A stretch of 49,537 nt of DNA from Methylotenera sp. RIFCSPLOWO2_02_FULL_45_14 (lineage in GTDB: Bacteria; Pseudomonadota; Gammaproteobacteria; Burkholderiales; Methylophilaceae). Below the pieces are notes generated by a model. The model was not told where the DNA came from. It saw nothing but the letters and a program-made list of their open reading frames with translations, and searched no databases. The stretch spans positions 1 through 49,537 of the forward strand of contig MHBU01000019.1 of assembly GCA_001803395.1 (NCBI GenBank). The letters are read 5' to 3'. This document shows positions 28,486-37,825 of this stretch, one piece after another (within the stretch, counting starts at the first letter, position 1; the number at the start of each line of letters is the position of its first letter). The position numbers were made by a program, and so were the translations under genes.

Positions 28486-30270
28486 ATGAGTAAGCCTGCT
28501 ACGCTTAACAAACTAAATGGTCACCTCACCTTGGGCGACGCGCTGCGCATGTTGGTCAATGATGGCATGTTAGATAAAGTGCAGGCTGAAAAGCTCTACA
28601 AAGACCGTAAGCTCGATAGCTCCAACTTGCACCCGCTAGTCATCATTGGTGAGCAAAAATGGAAAAATCTAAAACCCCCTCATAATGCCATCACTGTGGA
28701 ATGGCTATCTTCATGGCTTGCAGCCCATGCTGGCTTAGAGTATTACCACATAGACCCACTCAAGTTAGATTTTGGTTCTGCTGCACAAATCGTTTCTAAA
28801 GGTTATGCAGAACGACTAAAAATCATGCCGATTGCCGTTAAAAATGGCGAAGCTATCATTGCAACTACCGAACCTTTTAGCATTGACTGGATTACTGATT
28901 TAGAGCGTGTGCTCAAAATGAAAGTGAAATTGGTCGTTGCCAACCCACTAGAAGTTAACCGTTACTTGCCTGAAATGTACAATTTGGCCAGTTCAATGAA
29001 TGCCGCAAATTTAGCTAAAGCTGGCCAAATAGTAGGCGTACAAAACTTTGAGCAATTGGTTGAACTTGGTAAAGATAAAAACCTGGATGCCAATGAACAA
29101 CATGTAGTGAATATTGTAGATTGGCTGTTTAAATATGCATTTGAACAGCGCGCCAGTGATATTCACCTGGAACCCAGACGCAATATGGGCTTGATGCGCT
29201 TTAGAATTGATGGCGTGTTGCACCAAGTGTATCAACTGCCCCCTAATATCATGAATGCCATCACTAGTCGTATCAAATTGCTTGGTCGTATGGACATGGT
29301 AGAGAAACGCCGTCCACAGGATGGTCGCATCAAAACCTTATCAGCAGAAGGCCAAGAGATCGAACTGCGTCTATCGACCATGCCTACGGCATTTGGTGAA
29401 AAACTCGTCATGCGGATATTTTCACCTGATATTTCAGGTAAAGACTTTTTAACGCTGGGTTTTTCGCAAGCGCAAGCAGATAAATGGAACACTTGGACCA
29501 AAGCCCCGAATGGCATTATTTTGGTGACGGGGCCTACTGGCTCAGGTAAAACCACTACGCTGTACTCCACATTGCGCCTGTTGGCCACGCCAGAAGTTAA
29601 CGTATGTACAGTAGAAGAGCCAATTGAAATGGTGGAACCTGCTTTTAATCAAATGCAGGTGCAACAAAACATCGGGCTCGGCTTTGCTGAAGGCATACGC
29701 ACGCTGATGCGACAAGACCCTGATATTATTATGGTCGGTGAAATCCGTGATTTAGAAACTGCAGACATGGCGATTCAAGCCGCGCTCACAGGGCACTTAG
29801 TGTTATCTACCCTGCACACCAATGACGCGCCTTCAGCCGTGACGCGGCTTTTAGACTTGGGCGTGCCATCTTATCTCATTCACTCCACGGTGCTAGGCAT
29901 TATGGCACAACGCTTAGTGCGCACCTTATGCACGAATTGCAAAGCCCCTGAGCCCATTGAACAAAGCAAATGGGACGCACTGGTTGGCGCATTCAACATC
30001 CCGAAACCTGCGCAGATTTACAAGCCAGTGGGTTGCCTGGAATGCCGCAATACAGGCTTTAGAGGGCGTAGCGGCATTTATGAAATGCTCAGCATTACGC
30101 CTGCATTAAGAAAACTGATTACGCCAGAAACCAACCTCGCCAAACTCACAAAACTAGCGCAGCAAGAAGGCATGCAACCACTGATCATCAATGGCGCAGA
30201 AAAAGTAGCCGCAGGAATCACCACAATTGAAGAACTACTGAAAGTAGCGCCGCCATTAGAAGCTGAGTAA
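28486..30270 (+). CDS. GspE/PilB-type secretion ATPase, orphan
   Basis: A 594-aa type II/IV secretion ATPase. The N-terminal part (about residues 60-165) resembles the MshEN/GSPII_E_N domain. The C-terminal motor has Walker A GPTGSGKTTTLYSTL, Asp box VEEPIEM, Walker B DPDIIMVGEIRDLETAD, His box GHLVLSTLHTNDAPSAV, and a four-cysteine zinc site (CTNC and CLEC). All ATPase residues look intact. It is more GspE-like than the PilB at 43514, sits away from any other pilus or secretin gene, and follows nadC. Its role could be an assembly motor for a second fibre or a paralogue of PilB; the sequence does not decide. Confidence 0.9.
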   Translation: MSKPATLNKLNGHLTLGDALRMLVNDGMLDKVQAEKLYKDRKLDSSNLHPLVIIGEQKWKNLKPPHNAITVEWLSSWLAAHAGLEYYHIDPLKLDFGSAAQIVSKGYAERLKIMPIAVKNGEAIIATTEPFSIDWITDLERVLKMKVKLVVANPLEVNRYLPEMYNLASSMNAANLAKAGQIVGVQNFEQLVELGKDKNLDANEQHVVNIVDWLFKYAFEQRASDIHLEPRRNMGLMRFRIDGVLHQVYQLPPNIMNAITSRIKLLGRMDMVEKRRPQDGRIKTLSAEGQEIELRLSTMPTAFGEKLVMRIFSPDISGKDFLTLGFSQAQADKWNTWTKAPNGIILVTGPTGSGKTTTLYSTLRLLATPEVNVCTVEEPIEMVEPAFNQMQVQQNIGLGFAEGIRTLMRQDPDIIMVGEIRDLETADMAIQAALTGHLVLSTLHTNDAPSAVTRLLDLGVPSYLIHSTVLGIMAQRLVRTLCTNCKAPEPIEQSKWDALVGAFNIPKPAQIYKPVGCLECRNTGFRGRSGIYEMLSITPALRKLITPETNLAKLTKLAQQEGMQPLIINGAEKVAAGITTIEELLKVAPPLEAE

Positions 30271-30277
30271 CCTATCA

Positions 30278-30309
30278 GGTTTATAAACCAGGCATCCTCA
30301 TATGAGGAT
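30278..30309. repeat. two adjacent perfect palindromes between convergent genes
   Basis: GGTTTATAAACC (30278-30289) is a perfect 12-nt palindrome and ATCCTCATATGAGGAT (30294-30309) a perfect 16-nt palindrome, 4 nt apart. They fill the 46-bp gap between the GspE-like gene and the converging cNMP/rhodanese gene. Either could form a small hairpin in RNA, but neither has a following T-run, so they could equally be protein sites. Confidence 0.7.
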
Positions 30310-30316
30310 ATGACAT

Positions 30317-31396
30317 CTAAACAACCGCCGTCCTCGTGCCACCTGCCAATACATGGACATTAAACCCAGCCTGCGCCAATATAAATGCCGCTGCTGAGCT
30401 GCGACGACCAGTTTGGCAGTACGTGATATAGGGTATGTTTTTATCTAAGCTGACCAGCAATTGACGAATTTCATTTAAAGGTAAATTGATTGCGCCTTGA
30501 ATAGGGTCAAAATGATATTCAGAGGGCAGCCTCACGTCTGCCCACACCGCACCTGCTTTAACTTTTTCTTCTGCCTCAGCCCAATTTACCTGCTTAATTA
30601 ACGGCGCTTTTAGTAGCTCTACAAAGTCTTTTTTATTAAGCCTGAACAATTTGCCATCCGTTTTCATGGTAACGGTTGCATTGCGCTTATTGTCTGAAGC
30701 TAAAGCTTCCTCACCAAATGCGCCACCTTCGTTTAATTCAGCCAGCACAACGGCTGGCTGGCTGAAATCCACCACCTTAGTAACGACTGCAGTTCCACGC
30801 TCAATCAGGTAGTAATAGTCCCCCTCTGCACCTTGCTGAATAATAACTTGCCCAGCGACGGGAGCAATGTGCGTCATGCGTTTAAACATAGCTTTAATGT
30901 TAGCTGCTGGCAATCGACTAAACACACCAGTTTGTAATTTAGATACACTAAAAATACTAGTATCGTGCATCCAATCGGCTGGGGTTCTGCCATGCGTAAC
31001 AGCTTTATTAGCACCTAGCTGTTTCGGTGCATCTTCAATACTAGAGAGTTGATCCCATGTCAATATGATGTCGAGCAGATCCATGTCTATACGCAGAATT
31101 TCAAGATCAGTCAACGCAATGGTCGCTTTGAGGTTATGGTCATTGTTGACAGGATGCCTTGCAGCGGGCGACCCTCCATGCAAGATAAGTTTTTCATCAT
31201 GGATAAAACTTAGACCCAAGTCACCTTTTAGCACATATAAAACTTGCGAAGCTTTAGTGACATTCATGCGCATCGGATCTATGTTTTTATTCACTTTTTC
31301 GATGTAGCATAATCCCGCAAGCTCTTGCTTGCGAGCGGCAGATAGTTTTGCAATCGGCTCTAACAGCTCTAATACTGACTGATCTACGGCCATCAC
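30317..31396 (-). CDS. cyclic-nucleotide-binding domain protein with C-terminal rhodanese domain
   Basis: A 359-aa soluble protein. Residues about 1-115 look like a degenerate first cNMP-fold; a clearer cNMP-binding domain (about 145-255) has FGEEAL, then RNATV, aligning with the phosphate-binding cassette of CRP-type domains with Glu and Arg kept. Residues about 265-359 are a rhodanese domain with the DVR motif and active-site loop CQTGRR, Cys at 327. Rhodanese domains move sulfur or sense it, and the N-terminal part would bind a cyclic nucleotide; the actual ligand is unknown. It lies 14 bp after a metallo-hydrolase related to class II cyclic-nucleotide phosphodiesterases. Confidence 0.87.
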   Translation of the reverse strand: MMAVDQSVLELLEPIAKLSAARKQELAGLCYIEKVNKNIDPMRMNVTKASQVLYVLKGDLGLSFIHDEKLILHGGSPAARHPVNNDHNLKATIALTDLEILRIDMDLLDIILTWDQLSSIEDAPKQLGANKAVTHGRTPADWMHDTSIFSVSKLQTGVFSRLPAANIKAMFKRMTHIAPVAGQVIIQQGAEGDYYYLIERGTAVVTKVVDFSQPAVVLAELNEGGAFGEEALASDNKRNATVTMKTDGKLFRLNKKDFVELLKAPLIKQVNWAEAEEKVKAGAVWADVRLPSEYHFDPIQGAINLPLNEIRQLLVSLDKNIPYITYCQTGRRSSAAAFILAQAGFNVHVLAGGTRTAVV

Positions 31397-31410
31397 GTTA
31401 ACCTTATATT

Positions 31411-32196
31411 TTACAAATGAAGAATTTGGTGTTTTTTTAGTGCTATCACAGGCAATATTGGATGACTAGCTGCGATTTCAAGCATAATAGTTTCGCTCTC
31501 GCCAGGTTTTAGATGTGTGATCAATACTTCAGGAATATCAGTCAGTTTAGTGAGATCTAGCTTAGCAAGCTCTGCCAACAGCATAGACGGGCAAAGATGT
31601 TTAGATAACTTAGCAAGCTCAAGTTCACTGTTATTAAACGCTGTTTCAATGATAATGTACTTAAGATTTTTAATCTTATTCACCTCACTCCATAGCGCAT
31701 CACACACCGTAGTGTCGCCCGTATAAACCAAGCTAGATTGCTTACCTTCTACATGGTAGCCTACCGCAGGTACAACGTGATTAACGGGTAAAGGCGTAAA
31801 TTTTCGGCCTTTTAAGTCCAGCGTTTCACCTAGTTTTACTTCTTGGTAACGCAAAAAAGGATTATTATCATCTGGAATCGCATTAAAATCTGGCCATATC
31901 TTCCAATTAAAAATATGTGTGCGTAAAATACTTAAAGTTTCTGGCAAAGCATATAGCGTAACAGGCTCGGCACGAATACCCATCACGGTATCCAACAAAA
32001 ACGGAATGAAGGCAATGTGATCTAAATGTGAGTGACTAATAAAAATGTGGTCAATCGCCAAAAGTTGGCTCATCGACAAATCACCCACACCAGTGCCCGC
32101 ATCAATCAAAATATCATGATCCACAAGCATGGAGGCGGTGCGTAAGTCATCACCGATGCCACCGCTACAGCCGAGTATTTTTATTTGCATCATCAA
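31411..32196 (-). CDS. metallo-beta-lactamase-fold hydrolase, possible class II cyclic-nucleotide phosphodiesterase
   Basis: A 261-aa protein with the beta-lactamase-type metal motif SHSHLDHIAF (H55, H57, D59, H60), a following LVYTGDTT with the bridging Asp, and a C-terminal THLKPGE histidine. The N terminus, MQIKILGCSGGIGDDLRTAS, and the overall layout resemble the PDEase_II/class II phosphodiesterase group and RNase Z-like hydrolases. The assignment to cyclic nucleotides is inferred from that similarity and from the adjoining cNMP-sensor gene. The two genes probably form an operon, this one first. Confidence 0.82.
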   Translation of the reverse strand: MMMQIKILGCSGGIGDDLRTASMLVDHDILIDAGTGVGDLSMSQLLAIDHIFISHSHLDHIAFIPFLLDTVMGIRAEPVTLYALPETLSILRTHIFNWKIWPDFNAIPDDNNPFLRYQEVKLGETLDLKGRKFTPLPVNHVVPAVGYHVEGKQSSLVYTGDTTVCDALWSEVNKIKNLKYIIIETAFNNSELELAKLSKHLCPSMLLAELAKLDLTKLTDIPEVLITHLKPGESETIMLEIAASHPILPVIALKKHQILHL

Positions 32197-32382
32197 AATC
32201 CGCAGTTATTTTATTTCGTACATTTTTTAATACCAACGATTTCATATAGTCTCAAAATACAACCGGCAAGTAAAATGCTATGATTTCAACATTAAACAAC
32301 TGCATATCAAATTGATTGCTTGATTTTACGCCTATTTTTTTCATTGTTACTCGACTCCACTCATAATATAAATATTATCACC

Positions 32383-33057
32383 ATGAACCACCCATTAGAA
32401 CTAGTCAACCCTAATATAGATGTCAGCAAAATCAATGCCAGCGTTATTTGGTTACATGGTTTAGGTGCCGATGGCCATGATTTTGCACCTATCGTGCAGC
32501 AGTTATTGCAACCTCAACACCTACCCAATGTCAGATTTATTCTGCCGCACGCACCTGATATGGCAATTACTCGCAACAATAGCTATGTGATGCCCGCTTG
32601 GTATGATGTGTATGGCATTACGCCTGTGGGCCGTGAAGATGAGGCTGGCATACAGGCGAGTCAACGCACCATCAACGCCTTGATTCAAAATGAAATTGAT
32701 CGCGGCATTTCAAGTGAGCGTATTGTGCTGGCAGGGTTTTCGCAAGGCGGTGCTATCGCGCTCCATGCCGCATTGCGATATCCACAAAAACTTGGCGGTA
32801 TATTGGCTTTATCGACCTATTTACCGCTGCACAGCAAACTGGCTTTAGAGGCAAATGCGGCGAATGCAAACACACCAATTTTTATGGCGCATGGTATTTT
32901 TGATGATGTGATCAGCCTTGAAATGAGCCAAATTTCACGCGATTTACTACAAAATCGTCAATATCTCGTCACTTGGCATGAATATAAAATGGCACATTCG
33001 GTATGTGCAGAAGAGATTGCAGATATTGAACGCTTTTTACAGCAGGTTTTGCAATAA
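32383..33057 (+). CDS. carboxylesterase/phospholipase family alpha/beta-hydrolase
   Basis: A 224-aa serine esterase. The start is ATG 32383 (MNHPLELVNP); a TTG at 32320 would add 21 residues and is not favoured. The nucleophile motif is GFSQGG with Ser at 120. HGLGADGHDF (oxyanion region), the Asp in AHGIFDD and His in KMAHSV complete the triad. It closely resembles the Pseudomonas carboxylesterase II/YpfH-type family; the natural substrate is unknown. xseB follows, so co-transcription is possible. Confidence 0.92.
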   Translation: MNHPLELVNPNIDVSKINASVIWLHGLGADGHDFAPIVQQLLQPQHLPNVRFILPHAPDMAITRNNSYVMPAWYDVYGITPVGREDEAGIQASQRTINALIQNEIDRGISSERIVLAGFSQGGAIALHAALRYPQKLGGILALSTYLPLHSKLALEANAANANTPIFMAHGIFDDVISLEMSQISRDLLQNRQYLVTWHEYKMAHSVCAEEIADIERFLQQVLQ

Positions 33058-33107
33058 GATTTGATAGAATACGGGCTAATTGTCACAACATCGAAACTGT
33101 TGATTTT

Positions 33108-33380
33108 ATGTCTGCATCTAATACAAAAACCACTTCAAAATCAGCCGCCAAAGTGGCGCATGAATCCAAACCCAGCTTCGAGCAAGCTTATAGCGAACTC
33201 GAAAGTATTGTGGCGCAAATGGAATCAGGCCTTATGCCTTTGGAGGCTTCACTAGACGCTTATAAACATGGCAACGCACTACTCGAACTTTGTCAAAAAT
33301 CACTTGCCGAAGTTGAACAGCAAGTTAAAGTATTGAACGAGCGTCAGCAATTAGTCACGTTTAATGCCGAGAATGAGTAA
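33108..33380 (+). CDS. xseB: exodeoxyribonuclease VII small subunit
   Basis: A 90-aa protein. After a disordered, Lys/Ser-rich start of about 22 residues, the XseB helical hairpin is clear: FEQAYSELESIVAQMESGLM, then PLEASLDAYKHGNALLELCQ. It combines with XseA (not in this window) to form an exonuclease that degrades single-stranded DNA. It precedes ispA and dxs, as in E. coli and many other proteobacteria. Confidence 0.93.
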   Translation: MSASNTKTTSKSAAKVAHESKPSFEQAYSELESIVAQMESGLMPLEASLDAYKHGNALLELCQKSLAEVEQQVKVLNERQQLVTFNAENE

Positions 33381-34311
33381 TCAAGCCATGAACAAGCCGT
33401 CTGCGCCTGATTTATTAAGCTCGGATTTCTTAACCCAAGATTTCTTAACTTGGACAAGAACTAAGCAATCGCATATTGAGAGCGTGCTGGGGCTAACCTT
33501 GCCACCCGCAAGTTTAGCCCCACAAACATTGCATAGCGCCATGCGCTACAGTGCACTAGATGGAGGCAAACGCATACGCGCACTGCTGTGCTATGCGGCA
33601 TCTGAACTTTGCAACACCGAGACTCAGGTTGCCGATGCGGCAGCCAGCGCAGTAGAGCTGATTCACGCCTATTCATTAGTGCATGACGACATGCCCTGCA
33701 TGGACGACGACGACCTGCGCCGCGGCAAACCAAGCTGCCATAAACAATTTGATGATGCAACGGCGTTATTAGTGGGCGACGCCTTGCAGACATTAGCATT
33801 TGAAGTATTATCAGCACCGCTATTATGTAAAAATGCAAATCAGCAAATCAACATGATCAACATTTTAGCCAAAGCAGCGGGCTCTAATGGCATGGCCGGC
33901 GGGCAGGCGATTGATCTAAGTGCGGTAGGCGTTGCACTAACTCAACATGAACTTGAAACCATGCACCAGCTAAAAACAGGCGCGCTGATTCAAGCTGCGG
34001 TTTTACTAGGCGTGCATGGCTCTAATGAACACATTGCCGCTGTCAGCATTTATGCTAAAAACATCGGGCTTGCGTTTCAAGTAATTGATGATATTTTAGA
34101 TGTTGAAGCCGATACGCACACCTTGGGTAAAACAGCAGGCAAAGATGCCAATAGTAACAAACCGACTTATGTCACAATTTTAGGTTTAGCCAATGCCAAA
34201 AAACATGCCAGGCAACTGTATGAAACTGCAATTGATGCATTAGCACCATTTGGCGATAACGCACAACGGCTTCGAGAGCTGGCAAGTTTTATTACTCAGC
34301 GCAGTTTCTAA
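33373..34311 (+). CDS. ispA: (2E,6E)-farnesyl diphosphate synthase
   Basis: Builds farnesyl diphosphate from IPP and DMAPP, feeding quinone side chains and undecaprenyl carrier. The first Asp-rich motif is DDMPCMDDDDLRRGKP and the second is DDILD, with GGKRIRALLCY near the N terminus and MAGGQAIDL in the middle. Three in-frame starts exist: 33364, 33373 and 33388. I chose 33373, which overlaps the xseB stop by 8 bp. The product is about 312 aa, slightly longer than E. coli IspA. Confidence 0.94.
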   Translation: MSNQAMNKPSAPDLLSSDFLTQDFLTWTRTKQSHIESVLGLTLPPASLAPQTLHSAMRYSALDGGKRIRALLCYAASELCNTETQVADAAASAVELIHAYSLVHDDMPCMDDDDLRRGKPSCHKQFDDATALLVGDALQTLAFEVLSAPLLCKNANQQINMINILAKAAGSNGMAGGQAIDLSAVGVALTQHELETMHQLKTGALIQAAVLLGVHGSNEHIAAVSIYAKNIGLAFQVIDDILDVEADTHTLGKTAGKDANSNKPTYVTILGLANAKKHARQLYETAIDALAPFGDNAQRLRELASFITQRSF

Positions 34312-34383
34312 CATTTAATTTCAACAGCCCCCTATTACGATTATTTTCATTGCCCTAAAATTCATTATTGACGACACCTACTT

Positions 34384-36237
34384 GTGACCCCTTTACTCGA
34401 CACCATTGACTATCCCCAACAACTGCGCCAGCTAGAGCGTAAACAGCTGGGTCAGCTAGCGCAAGAATTACGCTTATTTTTAATTGATGGCGTTTCAAAA
34501 ACTGGCGGGCATTTAGCTTCTAATTTAGGTGTGGTTGAACTCACTATCGCCCTGCATTATGTGTTCAATACACCCGATGATAAATTGGTTTGGGATGTGG
34601 GGCATCAAACTTACCCGCATAAAATCCTCACGGGTCGCCGGATGCGTATGCAAACTCTGCGCAAACCGCAGGGTATTGCAGGGTTTCCACGTCGCGCTGA
34701 GAGCGAATACGACACATTTGGCACCGGGCACTCAAGTACCTCTATTTCTGCTGCACTCGGCATGGCAGTAGCTGCCCAAAAAACTGGCAGTGAACGCCGT
34801 GCTGTCGCTATTATTGGTGATGGCGCCATGACAGCAGGCATGGCGTTTGAAGCCTTGAATAACGCAGGCGACATGGACGCCAACCTGCTAGTCGTACTCA
34901 ACGACAATGATATGAGCATTTCAAACAACGTAGGTGCGCTCAATAATTATTTGACTAAATTACTTTCGAGTCGCTTCTATAACAAAGTCAGATCATCAGG
35001 TAAAAAAGTACTTTCAGCCGTTCCGCCGATGATGGAGTTTGCTAAACGTGCTGAGGAGCATGTTAAAGGTATGGTCACACCAGGCACACTGTTTGAAGAG
35101 TTTGGCTTTAACTATATTGGTCCGATTGATGGCCATGATTTAGAGTCTTTGATTGATACGCTACACAACATCAAACAATTATCTGGCCCGCAATTTTTGC
35201 ATATTGTGACGCAAAAAGGCAAAGGCTTTGAACCGGCTGAAGACAACCCGAATAAATTTCATGGCGTTGGCAAATTTGACCCATTCAATGGCAATGCACT
35301 TCACGCGAAATCGCAAAAAACTTACACTGAAGTGTTCGGCGACTGGCTTGTAGACATGGCGTCTATTGATACCCGCCTTATTGGCATCACACCCGCCATG
35401 TGCGATGGCTCTGGCTTGAATGCCTTTGCCACTACTTACCCGGACCGCTATTTTGACGTTGGCATTGCAGAGCAACACGCTTTGACGTTTGCGGCCGGCA
35501 TGGCATGTGATGGACTAAAACCAGTAGTTGCGATTTACAGTACTTTTTTACAACGTGCTTATGATCAACTCATCCATGACATTGCACTGCAAGACTTGCC
35601 GGTACTACTAGCCATAGACCGTGCTGGCTTGGTGGGTGCAGATGGCCCAACGCATGCAGGCAGTTTTGACTTAACCTACTTACGCTGTATTCCAAACGTA
35701 GTGATCATGACGCCCAGTGATGAAAACGAATGCAGGCAAATGCTCACTACGGGCTTTCAATACAATGGCGTGGCTGCGGTGCGCTACCCGCGCGGCTGCG
35801 GCACAGGAGCCGCAATTAACCCCGAACTAAGCGCCATCGAAATTGGCAAAGGGCAGATTGTTCGCACTGGTAAAAAAATAGCGATCTTAGCTTTTGGCTC
35901 CATGCTTGCAGCTGCATTAGAAGCCGCAGAGCAGCTTGATGCCACCGTTGCCAACATGCGTTTTGTAAAACCAATTGATGCCGCGCTAATTGAAGAGTTG
36001 GCAAGTAACCACGACGTAATCATTACGGTTGAAGAAAATTGCGTGATGGGCGGTGCAGGTTCCGCAGTATTGGAAGCGCTACAAATCATGCAACAAAACA
36101 TCAAACATCCAATTAAAACGTTATGCCTTGGTTTGCCAGACCAATTTATTGAGCACGGTGATCATGCAACCATGCTCGCAGATTGTGGCCTAAGTGCTAA
36201 AGGTATCGCTTCTGCAATTGCGAAGCTAATAACCTAG
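34384..36237 (+). CDS. dxs: 1-deoxy-D-xylulose-5-phosphate synthase
   Basis: First enzyme of the MEP isoprenoid pathway: joins pyruvate and glyceraldehyde-3-phosphate, using thiamine diphosphate. The GTG at 34384 starts the typical [17 protein letters not shown]. The TPP/Mg motif is [18 protein letters not shown]; the catalytic-domain [15 protein letters not shown] and the C-terminal transketolase domain ending in [16 protein letters not shown] are present. The 617-aa length is normal. It is 72 bp after ispA, so the two supply the same pathway. Confidence 0.97.
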   Translation: MTPLLDTIDYPQQLRQLERKQLGQLAQELRLFLIDGVSKTGGHLASNLGVVELTIALHYVFNTPDDKLVWDVGHQTYPHKILTGRRMRMQTLRKPQGIAGFPRRAESEYDTFGTGHSSTSISAALGMAVAAQKTGSERRAVAIIGDGAMTAGMAFEALNNAGDMDANLLVVLNDNDMSISNNVGALNNYLTKLLSSRFYNKVRSSGKKVLSAVPPMMEFAKRAEEHVKGMVTPGTLFEEFGFNYIGPIDGHDLESLIDTLHNIKQLSGPQFLHIVTQKGKGFEPAEDNPNKFHGVGKFDPFNGNALHAKSQKTYTEVFGDWLVDMASIDTRLIGITPAMCDGSGLNAFATTYPDRYFDVGIAEQHALTFAAGMACDGLKPVVAIYSTFLQRAYDQLIHDIALQDLPVLLAIDRAGLVGADGPTHAGSFDLTYLRCIPNVVIMTPSDENECRQMLTTGFQYNGVAAVRYPRGCGTGAAINPELSAIEIGKGQIVRTGKKIAILAFGSMLAAALEAAEQLDATVANMRFVKPIDAALIEELASNHDVIITVEENCVMGGAGSAVLEALQIMQQNIKHPIKTLCLGLPDQFIEHGDHATMLADCGLSAKGIASAIAKLIT

Positions 36238-36295
36238 TGATATACTCAACTATTATTGAAAAGTTATCCAGAAAATAATCTAAGCAGAATTTAAT

Positions 36296-37102
36296 ATGAG
36301 CCAAACAACACCAGCAAGCCCGATTGAAGATGTGCAAAATACGGTTGATACGCGCCACCTTGCCATCGATAAAGTCGGTATTAAAGCCATCCGCCACCCA
36401 GTCATCGTTAAAGATAAATCTGGCGGCGAGCAACATACTGTGGCGGTGTTTAATATGTACGTGCATTTGCCACAGCAATTCAAAGGCACGCACATGTCTC
36501 GCTTTGTTGAAATTCTCAACATCAATGAACATGCGATTTCAATTGAATCGTTTGAAACCATTTTACGTGAAATGGTCAAACGCCTGGAGGCGGAGTCCGG
36601 TCACATAGAAATGACTTTCCCCTATTTTGTCAACAAAGCAGCGCCAATTTCAGGGGTTAAAAGCTTGCTGGATTACGAAGTCACTTTTATCGGTGAAATC
36701 AATCAAGGTAAATTCGACATCACCGTGAAGGTGTTAGTCCCGGTCACCAGCTTATGCCCTTGCAGCAAAAAAATATCAAACTACGGCGCGCACAATCAGC
36801 GTTCACATGTCACCGTTACCGCACTAGTCAACGACTTTATCTGGATTGAAGATATTATCGAGTTGGTAGAAAAACAAGCCTCATGCGAACTTTATGGCTT
36901 GCTGAAACGCCCTGATGAAAAATATGTGACTGAGCGCGCTTACGACAACCCAAAATTCGTTGAAGACATGGTGCGCGATGTAGCGGCACAATTAAATGCA
37001 GAAAAACGCATTGTAGCTTATACGGTTGAGTCGGAGAATTTTGAGTCGATACACAACCACTCGGCTTATGCGTTAATAGAGAAAGATAAACGCCAGTATT
37101 AA
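36296..37102 (+). CDS. folE2: GTP cyclohydrolase FolE2 (type IB)
   Basis: Opens GTP to dihydroneopterin triphosphate, the first step of folate/pterin synthesis, by an enzyme type that tolerates low zinc. A 268-aa protein with the family signature [12 protein letters not shown] (Cys154 and Cys156), followed by GAHNQRSHV, and [20 protein letters not shown] upstream. Both motifs match FolE2 and not the canonical FolE. It is 58 bp after dxs and ends in a strong bidirectional terminator. Confidence 0.96.
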   Translation: MSQTTPASPIEDVQNTVDTRHLAIDKVGIKAIRHPVIVKDKSGGEQHTVAVFNMYVHLPQQFKGTHMSRFVEILNINEHAISIESFETILREMVKRLEAESGHIEMTFPYFVNKAAPISGVKSLLDYEVTFIGEINQGKFDITVKVLVPVTSLCPCSKKISNYGAHNQRSHVTVTALVNDFIWIEDIIELVEKQASCELYGLLKRPDEKYVTERAYDNPKFVEDMVRDVAAQLNAEKRIVAYTVESENFESIHNHSAYALIEKDKRQY

Positions 37103-37124
37103 CGCTTATATAAAATTCAGAGCC

Positions 37125-37155
37125 AAAAAAACCACTTAGTTTAAGTGGTTTTTTT
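37125..37155. terminator. strong bidirectional terminator (folE2 / retropepsin gene)
   Basis: A 14-bp stem (37125-37138 with 37142-37155) and a 3-nt loop, with CCACTTA/TAAGTGG as core and runs of A on the left and T on the right. It lies 22 bp past the folE2 stop and 10 bp before the end of the converging gene, so it works for both. Confidence 0.88.
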
Positions 37156-37165
37156 ATATTGAAAT

Positions 37166-37825
37166 TTAGTACTTTTTAGTCAGCGTCATCGCAATATCTT
37201 GCCGCTTCATGTCTAGCCGATTTAAAGCGCTCATGCCAAGCAACACAACTGAGGGTGAGCCACCTTCCAACACGTTCCCTTCAACCTGACTTAGTGTAAT
37301 ACCGCCAATTTTAAGATTGGCAATCGTCACACGATAGGCAGTGACTACGCCATTCGCTGTTCCCACCATAATAGGTTCGCCACGTTTGTAATCAATTTTT
37401 GCAAACTTTGCATCCCCACTATTAAGTGCAACCGTGGTAGCGCCAGTATCTACTAAAAATTTCAATGATGCGCCGTTGATTTGACACTCTGACACGAAAT
37501 GCCCTTGCGCATTTGCATACAAAGTTACGCTGGGGGCACTCGTAGCGCCGGCGCCACCGACCGAGGCCGCTTGCCCCATTTTTAACTGTCTAGTTTTACC
37601 TTCTACCTGCAAGGTAGCAGAATTGCTATCGGCAGCCAGCAATTTAACGCCTTCACTAGTTTGGCCTACGCTCATGGTTTTGGGTTTACCGCCATTGATC
37701 ATGACAACGGCTTTATTACTAAAAAGCCCGACGATATTTACCTGTGTATCAGCCACCGCATGACAGCTTACTGAGATAAATGTAATCAAGACTAACTTTG
37801 ACACCCAGAAAGCATATGATTTCAT
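37166..37825 (-). CDS. TIGR02281-type retropepsin-like aspartic protease, exported
   Basis: A 219-aa protein with an N-terminal signal-like hydrophobic segment (about residues 8-26; Cys21 might be lipidated). The C-terminal half is a single retropepsin-like domain with FLVDTGATTVALN (Asp126) and a LLGMSALNRLDMK end, the clan AA family fold. Such domains dimerise to make an aspartic protease. The first half (residues about 28-90) resembles a small beta domain. The gene overlaps the end of the MFS gene by 4 bp (ATGA), so they are translationally coupled; no shared function is evident. Confidence 0.88.
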   Translation of the reverse strand: MKSYAFWVSKLVLITFISVSCHAVADTQVNIVGLFSNKAVVMINGGKPKTMSVGQTSEGVKLLAADSNSATLQVEGKTRQLKMGQAASVGGAGATSAPSVTLYANAQGHFVSECQINGASLKFLVDTGATTVALNSGDAKFAKIDYKRGEPIMVGTANGVVTAYRVTIANLKIGGITLSQVEGNVLEGGSPSVVLLGMSALNRLDMKRQDIAMTLTKKY

